From Circinella minor (lineage: Eukaryota; Mucoromycota; Mucoromycetes; Mucorales; Lichtheimiaceae): DNA of 64,000 nt. How positions within the stretch are numbered: position 1 is the first letter of the stretch; every line of letters begins with the position of its first letter. Below the pieces are notes generated by a model that was given only the letters and a program-made list of their open reading frames with translations, was not told the DNA's origin and made no database searches. Made by a program: the position numbers and the translations under genes. Below, one piece after another: positions 1 through 14,325 of the stretch. The DNA lies in assembly GCA_016758965.1 (NCBI GenBank), contig JAEPRB010000183.1:1-64000 (forward strand), read 5' to 3'.

Positions 1-102
1 ATAAATATATTTATAGAGAAGGAGATTGTTTGCATAAAACTTATATAAATGACAACTTATTAACAAACAAATCCCCAACTTCATTGAAAAAAAAAAAAAA
101 AG

Positions 103-1366
103 CTTGGACCCATCCCTGCCAAGTCCGCCATTCGACCAGAAGAACATCTTGCACCAGCAGATAGTCTTGTCATGACAGCTATAGGACAATGGACTCATCT
201 TTCGATTACATTACAACAACATACACGTCAAACCAATCTTTATTTTGCTTCAGTTAAATTCTCACATCAAGATAATTATAGATTGGATACACGAATTGAA
301 TATCGCTCTTACTTTTGGGAAACACCTTCTAAACATTATTATAGACCCTATCGTTTCTTATCAACGAATAAATTGATTGTTAAATCTCTGTTACAAACAT
401 CACTTCCAGATTTACCACCTTGTACAGCAAAAGAAATGTCTGGAGGAGAAGGTGCTTGGATGGCTAAAGCAGAATATCAACGTACTTATCCATTAGACTT
501 TTATGGTATGTTTGGTGTTGCACAAGAAGATCATGCTGTAAATAATCGTTTATTTGTACCCAATGATTGCCAACCTCAATACATTAGTTTGGGACAGGCG
601 ACACAATGTTTAGAAGGAAAAACTGTGCATGTTTGGGCCGATAATAATGTGCGAAGGTAAATAAGAAAAATATGAGAATCACATTTTTTCTTTTATTCGT
701 TTTAGGAACAGAAAAAAAAATTAATATTTTAATTATAGAAATTTAAAGGTTTTCAGCAGTGGTAATCGATGGTGCAGTGATCCAACTGATGTGGATTGTA
801 TTTGTAACGATGATGATGAAAATCATGAAGAATTATATCCATGGGCTGTTGATCCAACTACACCTCTCGTGATCAATGAAACTTGGCATGCTAATACACA
901 ATTCTATTTCAATCAAGTGGGAAGTATTTTATCTAAGGATTGGAAACAAGAAATCAAACAAACTGCGGCTTCTTTGGATAAGGCAGATACAGTGATCATT
1001 CATTTTGGTAACGATGATATTGCGCTGCGACATATGTCACCTGGTCGATTTGCAGATGCATTTAAAGGACTTCTATCCTACCTTGTACATGAGGTCTATC
1101 CAATGGAACGTATCATTGTTCGTACACCGCAGCCTTTTTGTTGTGGTACAATTTATTCAACATCATGGAATGCTGGTCGAAGTGAAGCTTTTACAAAAGC
1201 TGTAAGGGATACAGTAAATGAATTTCCAAATGTTTTGCTTTGGGATGTACATCGATTGGGTATGGCATCTCATATGTGTGTTGGTATTGGAGGTACTTCA
1301 TACACATCACGTAGTGTTTTGAATGTTGAAAATCTACAATTATGGAACCTTGTGTGTGCACCATAA
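103..1366 (+). CDS. SGNH-hydrolase-like secreted/wall protein, 5' partial
   Basis: Two exons are visible: about 103-656 (acceptor AG at 101-102, frame open upstream so the start lies outside the window) and 739-1366, joined by an 82-bp GT...AG intron (657-738). The join restores a continuous frame reading WADNNVRR|NLKVFSSGNRWC. The exon 2 product has IIHFGNDD, RTPQPFCCG and WDVHRLGMASH, which resemble the blocks of SGNH/GDSL or PC-esterase-like folds: an N-terminal D-N motif in place of GDS and a late D-V-H. This family assignment is inference from motif layout; the classical GDS serine is not evident, so catalytic activity is doubtful. Six or more Cys suggest a secretory-pathway protein. The 3' end is a normal stop followed by AT-rich UTR. 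Confidence 0.5.
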
Positions 1367-3322
<1,956 letters not shown>

Positions 3323-5040
3323 TCAGCATGGACCAGCTTTTGTGATGCGACACACCTTTCCGGCGGGCGAATCCAGTATATAAGCTGTCAATTGTAGACC
3401 TATACCATTATAGTAATGATAAGTAAATAGTAATCACTGCTGGTAATTAAAGAAGGTAGCATTGGTGCTTTTTGGAGGTTTTTTTTTTTTTTTTTTTTTT
3501 TTTTTACCTGTCATCAAAAAGCCTCCAACTTTAATTTCTCCAATAGCTGAAGGTGACTCCAGAACAAGCTTGTTGAAGATGTCTTTCATCGTACGAGGGA
3601 GTTTAAATCGACCTTCATTTATTGCCTTTGTGTCATTGAGATCACTCGAGAGTCCGGCTTCTACACAACCGTATTCCAAACCACTGGACCGGAAATGCAA
3701 AATCGACTTTTGTGTCAAGCACTTTTCTTGTAATTTGCCCGTTTGCATTCGCAACGTCCCGTCCTTTATTCTTCCTGTCGCTCGCCGCTTTACTGGTCTT
3801 TTCACCACTATTATAAATGTTGTCGAGTTAATTAGACTCCATTGTATACAACAAACAAAAGAATACCCTGGACTTTCTACTATATATAAAGTTATATACG
3901 CAAAGAATAAAAGTTACATACCTGTACACTTTCACCGAGAATCCATCAAAACACTTTTCAAGAAATTCCCATACCCTATGGATTAGGTCAGTTTCAAAAC
4001 GATTCGCAGTCATGTTGCTGATACCTTTTTGATGTTTTTTTTTTTTTTTTGATGGTGATATGTGGAGAGAATTTACTGATCGAGATTGCTGAGGGGGCAA
4101 ATATTCTCAACAATGACTTTTCGCGCCCAGTTACAAATCGGTTTGAGTTATAGGGTCAAAATCGATCTCCCGACGATGTTGGGAGATCTTTCTAATATTT
4201 ATGCACAGAATCAATTAAGACAAGCTCCATAGCTACATAAATTGCTATTAAGAAAACTTTTACAGCAACATACCTTATGTTTATATGAAAATATATATTG
4301 CTTGAACTTGTCAGGAAGTTCTTGTAATTCTGGTCTATTTTCGCATTTTATTTCATCAAGTTCTGTCTCAGTAAAAGAATTCCTTCCACTCATCGCACTC
4401 AGGATCCACAATCAAGGAGTGTACAGGACTCTATGTATAAGAAATTAAATTAAATTCATGATAAAACTTTTCAATACTTAATATTAGACTTACTGGTGAT
4501 ATTTTGTCTGCATGGCTTTCTTCTTCATTATATCCACCACATATTTCTTGTTTTCTTCACCGCTACATCTTCGCAAGCACCACCTGTCATCTTCGTCAAT
4601 GATCGAGTCATACATGGTTTTTACCCATTTTTGTTGCTCCTCTGAAAGCTTTGTATTACTGTATGATGAAGATGATCTTGTATTTCTGCTGCTGCTGCTG
4701 CTGCTATCGTTGTTATTATACTTTGACAGTATATTGGTTGCCAAAGGCTCGATTGCTCTTTCGCAATTTAGAGATTTATTAGAGTTTTTACTGTTTGTAA
4801 CGGAAATGTCGCTTCGCATTCTTTCAGCTTTTCGAGAAACCAATTTCCAAGAAACAGAATGAGCATCGATCTAAATCAAAAGATATATTAGCTAATGTGT
4901 GTTTGGTCACATATATTTGCTAGATATTTATTACCCAAGATTTACGCCAGCGTGAAAAGATTACACTCTATTACCTTCTTGATCTTCCAAGAAGATGCAA
5001 AATAGCTACTAGAGTGATTCATTTGATGATCGTTTGTCAT
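3323..5040 (-). pseudogene. frameshifted member of a Mucorales multi-copy hypothetical protein family
   Basis: Six exons can be joined on the minus strand: 5040-4975, 4870-4494, 4397-4274, 4088-3922, 3807-3508 and 3399-3323 (stop). All introns are GT-AG and phases agree. Recognisable pieces in order are SSWKIKK|IDAHSVSWK, a Ser/Asn-rich stretch, ANRFETDLIHRVWEFL, VYSGEKTSKAASDRKNKGR, LEYGCVEAGL, RFKLPRTMKDIF and YILDSPAGKVCRI. I recall this pattern (an ETD...W block, then SGE..S.A...RKN, then EFG..EAG, LKLPK..KDM and a terminal LD.P.G...RI) as typical of a large uncharacterised family in Rhizopus, Mucor and relatives. The frame that fits the splice (SGEKTSK...) and the frame that carries LEYGCVEAG differ by one base inside the 3807-3508 exon, and the first hits a TGA. 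The locus is therefore broken or has a sequence error. Function unknown. Confidence 0.6.
4164..4188. repeat. perfect 8-bp hairpin
   Basis: GATCTCCC (4164-4171) and GGGAGATC (4181-4188) are exact reverse complements with a 9-nt loop. The hairpin lies in an intron of the minus-strand family gene. Confidence 0.6.
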
Positions 5041-5512
5041 ACTATATTTGTAATATACAGTCTTTCCAAATTGTCGACTATATACTACATCTTGTCATGT
5101 TAATGTAAATCAGTCGCTCGGAGATCTGAGTTGTTGCAAACAAGTATGTCTATGGTAATAATAAATCAAGAATAATTATATTAGAATTGATTTCAAAATG
5201 ACGGCGACTTCTTATATTATATGTTGTTGTTACTGTACCTTTCTTGTACTTTGGGATCCATGCTTGCTATTTGAAACTAGTGCTAACTTCATACAAACAA
5301 GTGTTTAAGGGGTCCTTTTAAGTTTTATAGTAAACCGACAAACAATGCCTGTATTAAAGCAGCGCAACAAATGATTAGAGATAGTGCGAATTGTATCACC
5401 TAGTCTAAAGACCGGCTGGTAGTAGCGCACTATAATCTATCAACACTATTTTAATAGATTGTGGACATTATGTATGGTTAACATTGTATATACAGGATTT
5501 TGCTTTCGATCA

Positions 5513-5514
<2 letters not shown>

Positions 5515-5544
<30 letters not shown>
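5515..5544. repeat. (TA)15 microsatellite
   Basis: Fifteen uninterrupted TA units. Confidence 0.95.
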
Positions 5545-5545
<1 letters not shown>

Positions 5546-6022
5546 CAATCCTTTATAAATACATATGCTTTTTTTTTTCCAAGTATTAAGAATTGTTTTA
5601 TTTTTATTTCTATTTTATAGTTTGATAGTTTATAAAATACCTATTCTTCTAAGAAACTTGTAACTTAAAGAGTTCGCTACACACTATGAAATTGGAAAGA
5701 AAAGAATAATTGATGTATAACTTTTAAATATTTAAGTTTATATACACTACATTTATTTTATTTATATGACTAAAAAGTTAAGGGATTTCTATTTCTAATG
5801 CTCGAAATAGCATTGTTGGCCGCTGAAAAAGTAGACCATTCATAACGATGAAAATGACAAAGCCATTACAATTTTTTATTTGTAATGGCTAAAGTTACTT
5901 TTTTTTTTTTTTGAAGAAAAAAATACAAGTGACATGTTTTTGTTTGAGGCACGCAACACATCGTGTACTATTTAACTGATGTGGCTTTGGTTTTTTTAAT
6001 TGTGCATGAAGGGGGGAGTGCG

Positions 6023-6060
<38 letters not shown>
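6023..6060. repeat. 38-nt poly(A) run
   Basis: Uninterrupted A run directly before GTGATGCGCC. Its length may be imprecise, as homopolymers often are. Confidence 0.9.
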
Positions 6061-6062
<2 letters not shown>

Positions 6063-7944
6063 GATGCGCCATTTTTATCAAGTTCTCCCAAAATTCATTA
6101 TCAATTTAAAGGTGAAAAGTCTTCAAAAAAAAAACTTTTAAATCAAATGGGCTTTTGAACCAGGGTGTGCTAATCCATATTTGTATTATTTTACTTACAA
6201 CAGATTTAGCTTCTTCGCAAACTGTATTATATCTCTTCATGGGTTCTATATCATGAATATGTTGCCATAAAACTAGCGTCGGAAAAGAAGTATTCAGTTT
6301 TTTTACCGAAAATATTATTGATTTGCTTTTTTGTGTCAAAGGAACTGTTTGATGGGGGGGGAGCCGTTTCTTCCTTGTATTATAAAAGTGAACAGGTATT
6401 TTATTTTCTTTGAAAAATAGATAGTAGTTGATTTGTCTGTACATAGACATTTTATTTTTATATTTAAAGATGATACAAAAAAACGTCAAAACACAGGTGC
6501 TATATATAAAAGAGTTTACTGGATATTTTACTTATTTGATCCGACAAAGAAAATAAAAAAGTAACATGACAAAGTGAAACAGTAATTTGCCATACTAGTT
6601 ATTTTATCGTCCGCCATGTCTTAATGTAGCAGGTGACATGATAATAGTATTTTACTCTCACAATTCGTCATGCGTCACATTAATACTGTTGCGGCACCAA
6701 ATCAAAAAAAAAAAAAAAACTCAGTACCCATTATGAAATAAATCATCCTGGCAATGTCAAAGGAAAAAACATGTTCTATCAGTGAATATTAAGTCATTTC
6801 TTTTTTTATTTTATTTTTACAATAATATGAATAAATAATTCTTGTGCATTAATTTATTAAAAGCCATCAAATAATAACATTAAACTGGACCCCACTCTTT
6901 TTTTGCATCCACATTAACCAAGATGAAAATTCCCGTGGGGGGAGGGAGGAAGGGAGGGGAATATGAATGAAATATGTACAGAGAGAAAAGGTAGGGGTTT
7001 GAGGATGGGGGGGGAAGGATAGAAAGAAGATTCTTTTAAATGATAATATGATTGTACAGATAATCCGTTGTGTTTTACTTTGTTGCTTAAATAAGAAAAA
7101 AAATACCGGATTATTTTTCCAATCCAGTCAAATAAAATAGTGACCCATCCTTTTTGCATAAACCAAAATAACCCATACATAAATCGGACGGAGGGGAAGT
7201 AGGACCGTCATGAAAAAAAAAAAAAAGGGAAACTAAAACCAAGTCTACCTCAGTCCTATGTCATATTAAGGGCTTTTTATTATTCAAGGTTTTCATTTGA
7301 CCTTTTTTTTTTATTATTTTATGAAATGAAGGGGCGGGGGGGGAAGGAGTATCATTTAGAGAAAATTAGCTTCGATAAACAAAAAAAAAATCATCTACTT
7401 ATAATATAACGAAAGAATGATTTATCAAAACTAATTATGGTATATATACATTTTTTGATCGTCTAATCCATCGTGTTACTTTGAAATTTTGATCTGGGTA
7501 ACCCCAAGAGAAGGTCCCGCTACTTTTTTTTTTTTTTTTTTTTCATTTGATCAATCAATGAATAAAGAAAGTGTGTGTATTCCTTTTTCCTTACCATCAA
7601 ATCACATTTTATGGCGATAAAAAAAAAAAAAAAAAAAAAAAAACGTGGCACCTATTGATTACATTACTTTATAATTCAAAACTAATCCATATCAAATCAA
7701 TCAGTTCTTGTCGTCTTTTGGGGACTTTTACGATATGGGGGGAGGGAGGGAGAGGACAGTCTTATTGAAATTTATCCGACAATGAAACACCTGCCTTTTG
7801 AAGTGATTTACTTACTGCATATTAAAAAACACCAATAATTAAAAAAAAAACATAAATGCATAACATCAAATTTACGTCAAACCGCATCTTTTTTTATTCT
7901 TTTTGAAAAATAGAACAAAACCCCCAGAAGTTATATTTTTTGTC

Positions 7945-7952
7945 TATATAAA
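7945..7952 (+). promoter_or_regulatory. TATA box candidate of the metallothionein gene
   Basis: TATATAAA lies about 85-90 bp upstream of the metallothionein ATG in an otherwise T-rich leader. The spacing and sequence suit a strongly expressed, inducible small gene. No metal-response element could be assigned by eye. Confidence 0.45.
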
Positions 7953-8036
7953 ATAACTTTTTTTTTTTTTTGTGAAACACTTTTCTCTTTTTTTTTTTAT
8001 TTTTTTATTTCGAATCAAAAGAATAATAATAAAAAT

Positions 8037-8523
8037 ATGGGTTGTCCTTGTACACAAAAAGATAGTTGCACGTAAGTGTTTTTTTTTTTTTACTTTAATA
8101 CAAATTTACGTATCCAAATAATATTGACTATAAATAATAAATGATCTAGCTGCCAAAATACTAAAGAATGCAAGTGTGGACAAGATTGTCAATGCAAAGA
8201 CTGTAAGGCAATGCATAAACCAGCATGTGCTTGTGGAGGTAAATAAATAAATAAAAAAAAAAAAAAAGATAATAATATATGTGTATTATTTCAACGATAC
8301 TAAAATAATGGATTTCCTATTGTATTACAATTATTACACTAATCCCATCAAAAAAAAAAAGGCTCCGGTAAAGGTAAATTGTATAACGTGAAATTTCAAC
8401 CCTTGTTTGTATAACTATTTTATCTCTCTCCGCCAAAAAAAATATATTTTTGATTGACACTCCCATTTTTATTTATTTATTTATTTAGGATGCACTTGTG
8501 AAAATGAATGCAAATGTCACTAA
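8037..8523 (+). CDS. metallothionein, four exons
   Basis: Too short for simple open-frame calling, but splicing gives a clear 56-aa metallothionein. Exons are 8037-8071, 8150-8238, 8362-8373 and 8489-8523. The product starts MGCPCTQKDSCT, continues with ECKCGQDCQCKDCK and PACACGG, and ends CTCENECKCH. It has 15 Cys, almost all in C-X-C or C-X-C-X-X-C clusters, with no aromatic residue and one His in the body plus a terminal His. Such proteins bind Cu(I), Zn or Cd through thiolates in the cytosol and buffer metal toxicity. Exon 3 is only 12 nt (it adds SGKG-type linker residues); skipping it keeps the frame, so two isoforms are possible. Three introns within a 170-nt coding sequence is notable. 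Preceded by a TATA box; convergent with the SFP1-like gene. Confidence 0.88.
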
Positions 8524-9050
8524 ATAAAGACAAGATCGATTCCCTCCACACCCACACCCCCCCCCCAAAAAAAAAGAAAAAACGATTTGTTGTACAAACT
8601 TTTTTTTGTTGTATTACAAAAATGGGCAAACGGGAAAAAATATGTTATATAAACAAAATTGTAAATAAAATCTAATAAAAGAAATTTATAAAACTAAGAA
8701 AAATAGACTACTTTTTTTTATTATTATTATTATTATTTTATATATATATATATAAAATGAAAAATATAAACATACATGGGATTCTTTTGGGGTGAGGAGG
8801 GAGGAAGTTGAAATAATATATAGAGAGAGAGAGAGAGAGAGAAAAACAAATTTTTGGAATAATAATAACTTTTTAGTGTGGAAGAAGAAGATGACTATAT
8901 ATATATATATAAATTAGAAAGAAATTTTTGATTTGGCGAAATTTTTAAAGACATAATAAAAAGAAAAGAAAAAAAAAAGGTTGTAAAAGGAGGTGGGGTG
9001 GCATGAAGAAGGATATATAGATACAAAAAGAAGAAGAAGAATAATAATTA
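8524..9050. other. convergent 3' intergenic region
   Basis: Between the stops of the metallothionein (+) and the zinc-finger gene (-). It holds AATAAA-like signals, a (TA) run near 8745, a (GA) run near 8822-8841 and C/A homopolymers. No gene seen. Confidence 0.6.
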
Positions 9051-10467
9051 TTAGGAAAGGTTATGATTAGTAAGAGTAGTTGGCAAAGTAGCTGAGGACA
9101 TAATAGGTGAAGATTGAGGAGAAACATCAGGTGTAGATGCAACTGAAGCAGCTGAAGAAATGGCAGATGCAAATTGTGCAGCAAAAGCAGGTGAAAATAA
9201 TGAAGAACCAAAATTGGCTAATGTATGGTTTAAAGCTGCCATGTGAGAATGCTCAATATGGTATTTTAAACCATTCAAGTTTTTATATCGTTTACCACAA
9301 TCACCAATTGTACATTGATAAGGTTTAGAAGCAATATTTTCATTTTCATCTGTTACCAAATCACAATGACCATGTTGATTATGATATTTTAATCCATTAG
9401 GATTCTTATATGCTTTTTGACAACCTGGAACATTACATTTATAAGGTTTATCGGCGTTTGCATCTAAGAAAAATAAAATAAAAAAAAATTAGCTTTTCTA
9501 TTTCAAAATGGGGGGGGGGAAAGGAAATGGAAGAAACAACATAAACAAATAATAAATAATACATACTGTTATTAGCAGAAGCAAGTAATGCACCTGCTTG
9601 TGCAAGAAAATCTTCATCCGTCAAAATGGGAGTAGGTAAATCACCACCACCAGCTGCTAATGCTAACTTTTTAGCAGCACTTTGTGTTAATAAATCCAAA
9701 GCACTTGGTAAATTACTAAATTGTTGATAGGTACGTTTCTTGCCAATAGATGATGAAGAGGATGTTGTCGAAGATGTAGATGAAAAAGAGGATGTAGTGT
9801 TGTTAATAAGGGTGTCGGATGATAATTTTTTAATAGATTCGTTTTCTTCCATAACAGTAACACCAAGAGCGGGTTCCATTTCTTCCTTAATAGGAGAAGT
9901 CAATGACAAAGGAGACAAAGTGGCACTGTTGTACAAGTCGGAAAGATAGGCAGCAGCTTTCTTTTTTAAAGCATCACAACTTTCACCATTTGTACTATGT
10001 GATGATGTAGAAGAAGCATCATCCAATAAAGGAGAACTAGGAATAGAAGAAGAAGCAGAAGAAGGTGGAGACCAAAAACCAGCATCATCATCCTCTTCTT
10101 CTTCTTCAAGACGTACATGACATTCTTCATAATGTTGTAATAGATCATGAAGATCTGAAAGGACCAGCCCACAGCAAGAAAAATCACGACAATATGTAGC
10201 TTCTAATTCGCGTGATTCAAACGCATCCTTGACATCCGTTTGTGGAACACAAAGTTGAAAATCGTAGGTACTAAAATAAAAATAATAAAGTCAGTTATAT
10301 TTTGTCGTCAAATCAAATATTAATTACACACTCTCTCTCTCATTTTTTTTGTTTATTTGTTTATTTTTTGGGGGGGGGTTTACTTACTCAAAATTAATAT
10401 CTTGATTGGGTACAGTGATAGTACTCATCCGACGAACAGAAGTATTGTATTCAATAGGTACAGGCAT
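9051..10467 (-). CDS. C2H2 zinc-finger regulator, SFP1-like
   Basis: Three exons on the minus strand: 10467-10388, 10270-9567 and 9463-9051, giving 398 aa. The N-terminus is MPVPIEYNTSVRRMSTITVP. A first C2H2-like finger reads YCRDFSCCGLVLSDLHDLL then HYEECH (about residues 53-80). A long Ser/Ala/Thr-rich, partly acidic middle follows. Two closely spaced C-terminal fingers are CNVPGCQKAYKNPNGLKYH and CTIGDCGKRYKNLNGLKYH (about residues 267-335), followed by an Ala/Ser-rich tail. The twin YKN.NGLKYH fingers plus an upstream split finger are the hallmark of fungal SFP1 (ribosome-biogenesis/nutrient transcription regulator) and animal JAZF1 relatives. The protein is expected in the nucleus. The family call is strong; target genes are not inferable. 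It has an unusually long upstream region (3.9 kb). Confidence 0.85.
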
Positions 10468-11096
10468 TTTTATATAGTTGGAATAAGTTGTTTTGATGTA
10501 TAATACTTTTTTTTTTTTCAAAAAAGAAAATGCAATATGAAAAAATCAAATGAACAAAGGACGAGTTTAGGGATGAAATGAAAATATGAAAAAAAAAAAA
10601 AAAAAAAATGCAAGGGTATTTGTTTTTGGCTTTTCTTTAAAGAAGAATGAAAAAAGAAGAGAAACAGAGAAAAAAAAAAAAAAAAAAAAAAAAAAAGAAA
10701 AAAGAAATATGAAAGTTTTAAAGAAAAAAAGAAAAAGAGAAATGCAATTTTCCTTTTTATATAAGTTGAAGAGGTAAAAAAGTTATTAAGACAAAAAAAG
10801 CTTTCCACAAAACCCAAACAAGTTCCCAACTTTTATGTTACACAGTGTAACACACCCTCCGGAATCTCAATTTCTTTTTACTCTCTCTCTCTCTTCAGAA
10901 GAGAAAAAAAGGGCCCTTTTTCCCGCTTAAACGTAATTACTCTTTTTATTTTATTTTTGCAACAATAAAAGAAAACCTCTTTTTGTATTATATTTTATTT
11001 TATTTTAACTAAGAACGAAAATAGCATAATGTATTGTTTATTATTAAATCAAAAGAAAAAAAATCCCATAAAGAAGATCCAAGTTGAATATGGAGA

Positions 11097-11136
<40 letters not shown>

Positions 11137-14100
11137 TCATTTTAGTATTTTTTCGAATGTTTCATCACCACCTTTTTTTTTTCTCTCCGCTCTTGAACTT
11201 CTTCCATTGGTTATGTTTGGCTTTTTTTTTTTAATTCAGTCTTCCGACATTTATAAAATAACACTTTTTTTTTAAGCCGGACTGTCCGACCGAACATTAA
11301 CTTATTGAATTAAATTAGTGGGAAGTCAAATAATGATAAAGGTAAAAAAAAAAAGAAAAAAGAACCCATGTGGTTAAACGTGGTTTTGAAAGGTATTGAA
11401 CTTTAATCATCTTTTTCGGTTTATTGTTATCGAACGTAAAAAAAAAAGAAAACGCGAAACCTTTGTGTCAAAAAAATAAAATAAAAAAATTGAGTTGATC
11501 CCGGGTCTATTTGTTATGTATATAAAAAATATAACGTGTGTTGTTGTTATGTGTTATTGTGTGTAATGTGTGATGTTATGCCACAACATACGCGTATATT
11601 TATACATCTGTAATGTATAACGTATTTATCACCATAACAACAACAATCAACAATACTCGTTGCATTTACTTATACCCACACTACTCTGTTATCTCTATTA
11701 TACAGTATAATATTTAATATATATAATATATACACATTACATTATACATACACATTTATACACATGATTCATAACTTGTGAAAAACCAAACTACCCTTAA
11801 TTAATAGTGTTAGTCCGGTGTAAACCTTTTTTTTTTTTAACGCCTCTCTCCTCCCCCCCCCATTACTCACGTCTCTCGTTTCTCACCGTCATATTTCATC
11901 TTTTATTATGATTTTATTTTTTCATGTTAATATCAGAATATCCGATTGAGAAACTAACATTTTTTTAGACTACATTTGGAATTGAATTAACTGGGAGGGC
12001 GTAAAAAAAAATTTAAAAATAAAACGCAGGGTCTCTTACTATTTATCTTTTTTTTTTTTTTTAATCAAATACAAAAATGAATTAAAAAAAGCCAAGAGAT
12101 ATAGAAACGCTCAGGACACATATATAACACGCATACAATTTATGACAGGAGGTCTGTAGATTTTTATAAATTAAGAAAGGGGGCTTTTAGATAATGATTG
12201 ATGGTAAGGGTTAAAGATGAGGGGAGATGTTAATGTGTGTTGGATTATTTATGTTGACAAAAAAAAAAAAGGATGATCACATACATTTGTTATTATGCAA
12301 AAAAAACCTCTTTTTTTTTTCACCTTCAGTTTTTATTATGTTATTATTACTTTATGGGGGAGGGATTTTTGTTTTGTTTTTTATTTTATTTATTCTGGGT
12401 TACTAAATCAAGTTCAAAACAAAACTGCAAAAGCGGAAGAACAAAATAAAATAGCATTAATAAAGCTACTTCCACTAAATAACTTTATAAATTCTGTAGG
12501 AAAATTATCATCCATTTTTTTTTTTTTTTTAGTTCCTATTTTGTTGCTTTTATAAAGTTAAAATTTGTTACTATTGTAAAATAAAATATGTACTAAAAAG
12601 ATACACTAATAAAGGGTATTTAAAGTTATCTCAACATATTATTCAACACCCTTATAATAAAAAAATAAGAAATAAGCAATCAAGTTGAAAAAAAAAAAAA
12701 AAAAACATATGGGCGGGTATACCTTTTTCGGTATTTAGATATAATTGTTACAAAGAAGAAAAAAAAATGATCGGTTGTCATACCATCCACTTTTTAACAA
12801 CCCGACAAAGAGCTTTTGCTTTGGGAAAAGATGGATTTTATTGTACTGGTTGGTTACGTAGTTAACTAAACTGTGTTGTTACATATATATATATATATAT
12901 ATGTGCGCTTGAATTTATAAGCTATTATATAATTTTTTAATTGTACAAGTGTTACGTGTGTGACGTTTTTGAAAATAAATAACGAAACGGCGTTCAACAA
13001 GAGCGTCATACAAAAAGTCTATTTAAGGAATGTTGATGTATGGGAGGGTTTTTTTTTTTTTTGCTAAATGCTTAATTCCAGATACAGGTAGAACTTACTA
13101 TAAGGTGGTTTAATTCAAAAAAGTATCAATGCATATTCCATATTATTTTCGGGGTTAGGAAAATAAAAAGAAATATAATAAGCGGGTAAAAAAAAAAAAA
13201 AAAAAAAAAGTGTCAAATAATCTTTACGGTTTAAAGGTTTAAAGCATTTTATTAAAGAAACTTGTTGACCTCACGTGTGAGAGAGAGAGAGAGAGAAGTA
13301 ATTGTGTTTGGGTTGTGTTGCTTGCGTGTTAAAGTAGTAAAAAATAATAATAAACTGTCCATCAAATTTTCTGTCGGCGGTTTAGTGATTTTCGTTACAC
13401 CAAGGTATTTTTCGTGGTGCGCAAAAAGAAAGTCTTGTATTACCCCCCCTCTCTCTCTCTCTCAGGTTAACAACTTCCCTTTTTCTCATGTTAAAGCCAG
13501 TTAACCAAAATGAATAAAGTTGTTAATGACATGATGATGACATACACATAAAAACCCACTTTTTTTTTTTTTTTTTGCAATAGCCCTTTCAGTTTATTTA
13601 TATATAGTTTTATTTCATTTGTTATTCAAAATAGTTTTAAAAAAAGTAAAAAATATTAGTTTATTATTTTCTTGGCTAAATTTGCCTTTTATTTTCAAAA
13701 AAAAATAAAAATAAAATAGAATCAATGCTGAAAAGCAAATCTTTGAGCTCCTCTCTCTCCCCGAGATTGGAGAGCGAAAGCGAATAAAAAGATCAAATTT
13801 GATTGATTATTTGAGATAAGTCGAACATAGTGGCTGTGCTTTAAACAATAAGTAAATGAAACTCAAACGTCACCAACCAATGAGTAAAAAACTAATGCAA
13901 AAAAATAAACCGAACTTTTCTTTTTTATACCTCCTGCCCCGCTGATTCTTCCCTTTTGGATTATTTGATTCATAAAATGTAAAAGGCATTCTTTTTTCCT
14001 GGTTGATAAAAAAAGTCAATCTCATTTATTATTCGCTCGCATATTTAAAAAAAAAAAAATGGATACTAAAATCTCAGCAAAACCATGTTTTGTACCTTTT

Positions 14101-14325
14101 CTTTTTTTTTTTTTTTTTTTTTTTTTACCTTCCTTAGCTTACCTACCCAGCTGGCCGGGTCATAGATTACCTTTTGAACGAACTAAAAAAAGTTAAACAA
14201 AAAAAAAAAAAAACCACCGCTGCAACATTTTTTTTTTTTTTGGGGTTCAAAAAAAAGTGAAATATCCCTTATTACGGGTTACATTCCTCAAAGTTTCAAA
14301 AGAAAACCCCTTTATTCAAAAAAAA
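10468..14325. other. 3.9-kb low-complexity spacer upstream of the SFP1-like gene and of Gemin7
   Basis: Very rich in A/T runs, with (CT)n near 10880, (GA)n at about 11096-11130, (TA)n near 12885, (GA)n near 13281, (CT)n near 13450 and T runs near 14101-14126. Open frames here are made of homopolymers and microsatellites. One 99-nt open frame (12767-12865) stands out by balanced composition and is noted separately. Otherwise nothing recognisable. Confidence 0.5.
11096..11134. repeat. (GA)n microsatellite
   Basis: A run of GA dinucleotides ending in a short G run. Confidence 0.9.

Larger units (their letters stand above)
5041..8036. other. 3-kb intergenic stretch rich in homopolymers, no supported gene
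   Basis: Holds a (TA)15 tract (5515-5544), a 38-nt A run (6023-6060), G-rich patches near 6350, 7000, 7330 and 7740, and many 10-20 nt A/T runs. The minus-strand frame at 6106-6489 has a mildly protein-like stretch (EEAKSVVSKIIQIW) but no recognisable family, start context or partner exon. Its 3' part serves as upstream region of the metallothionein gene. Confidence 0.5.

Noticed and set aside
6914..7180. Minus-strand open frame rich in Pro, Ser and Phe
   Set aside because: Encoded by G-rich low-complexity DNA; looks accidental.
10518..10829. Open frames of Phe/Lys runs on both strands
   Set aside because: Pure homopolymer translation (T/A runs) in the leader of the SFP1-like gene.
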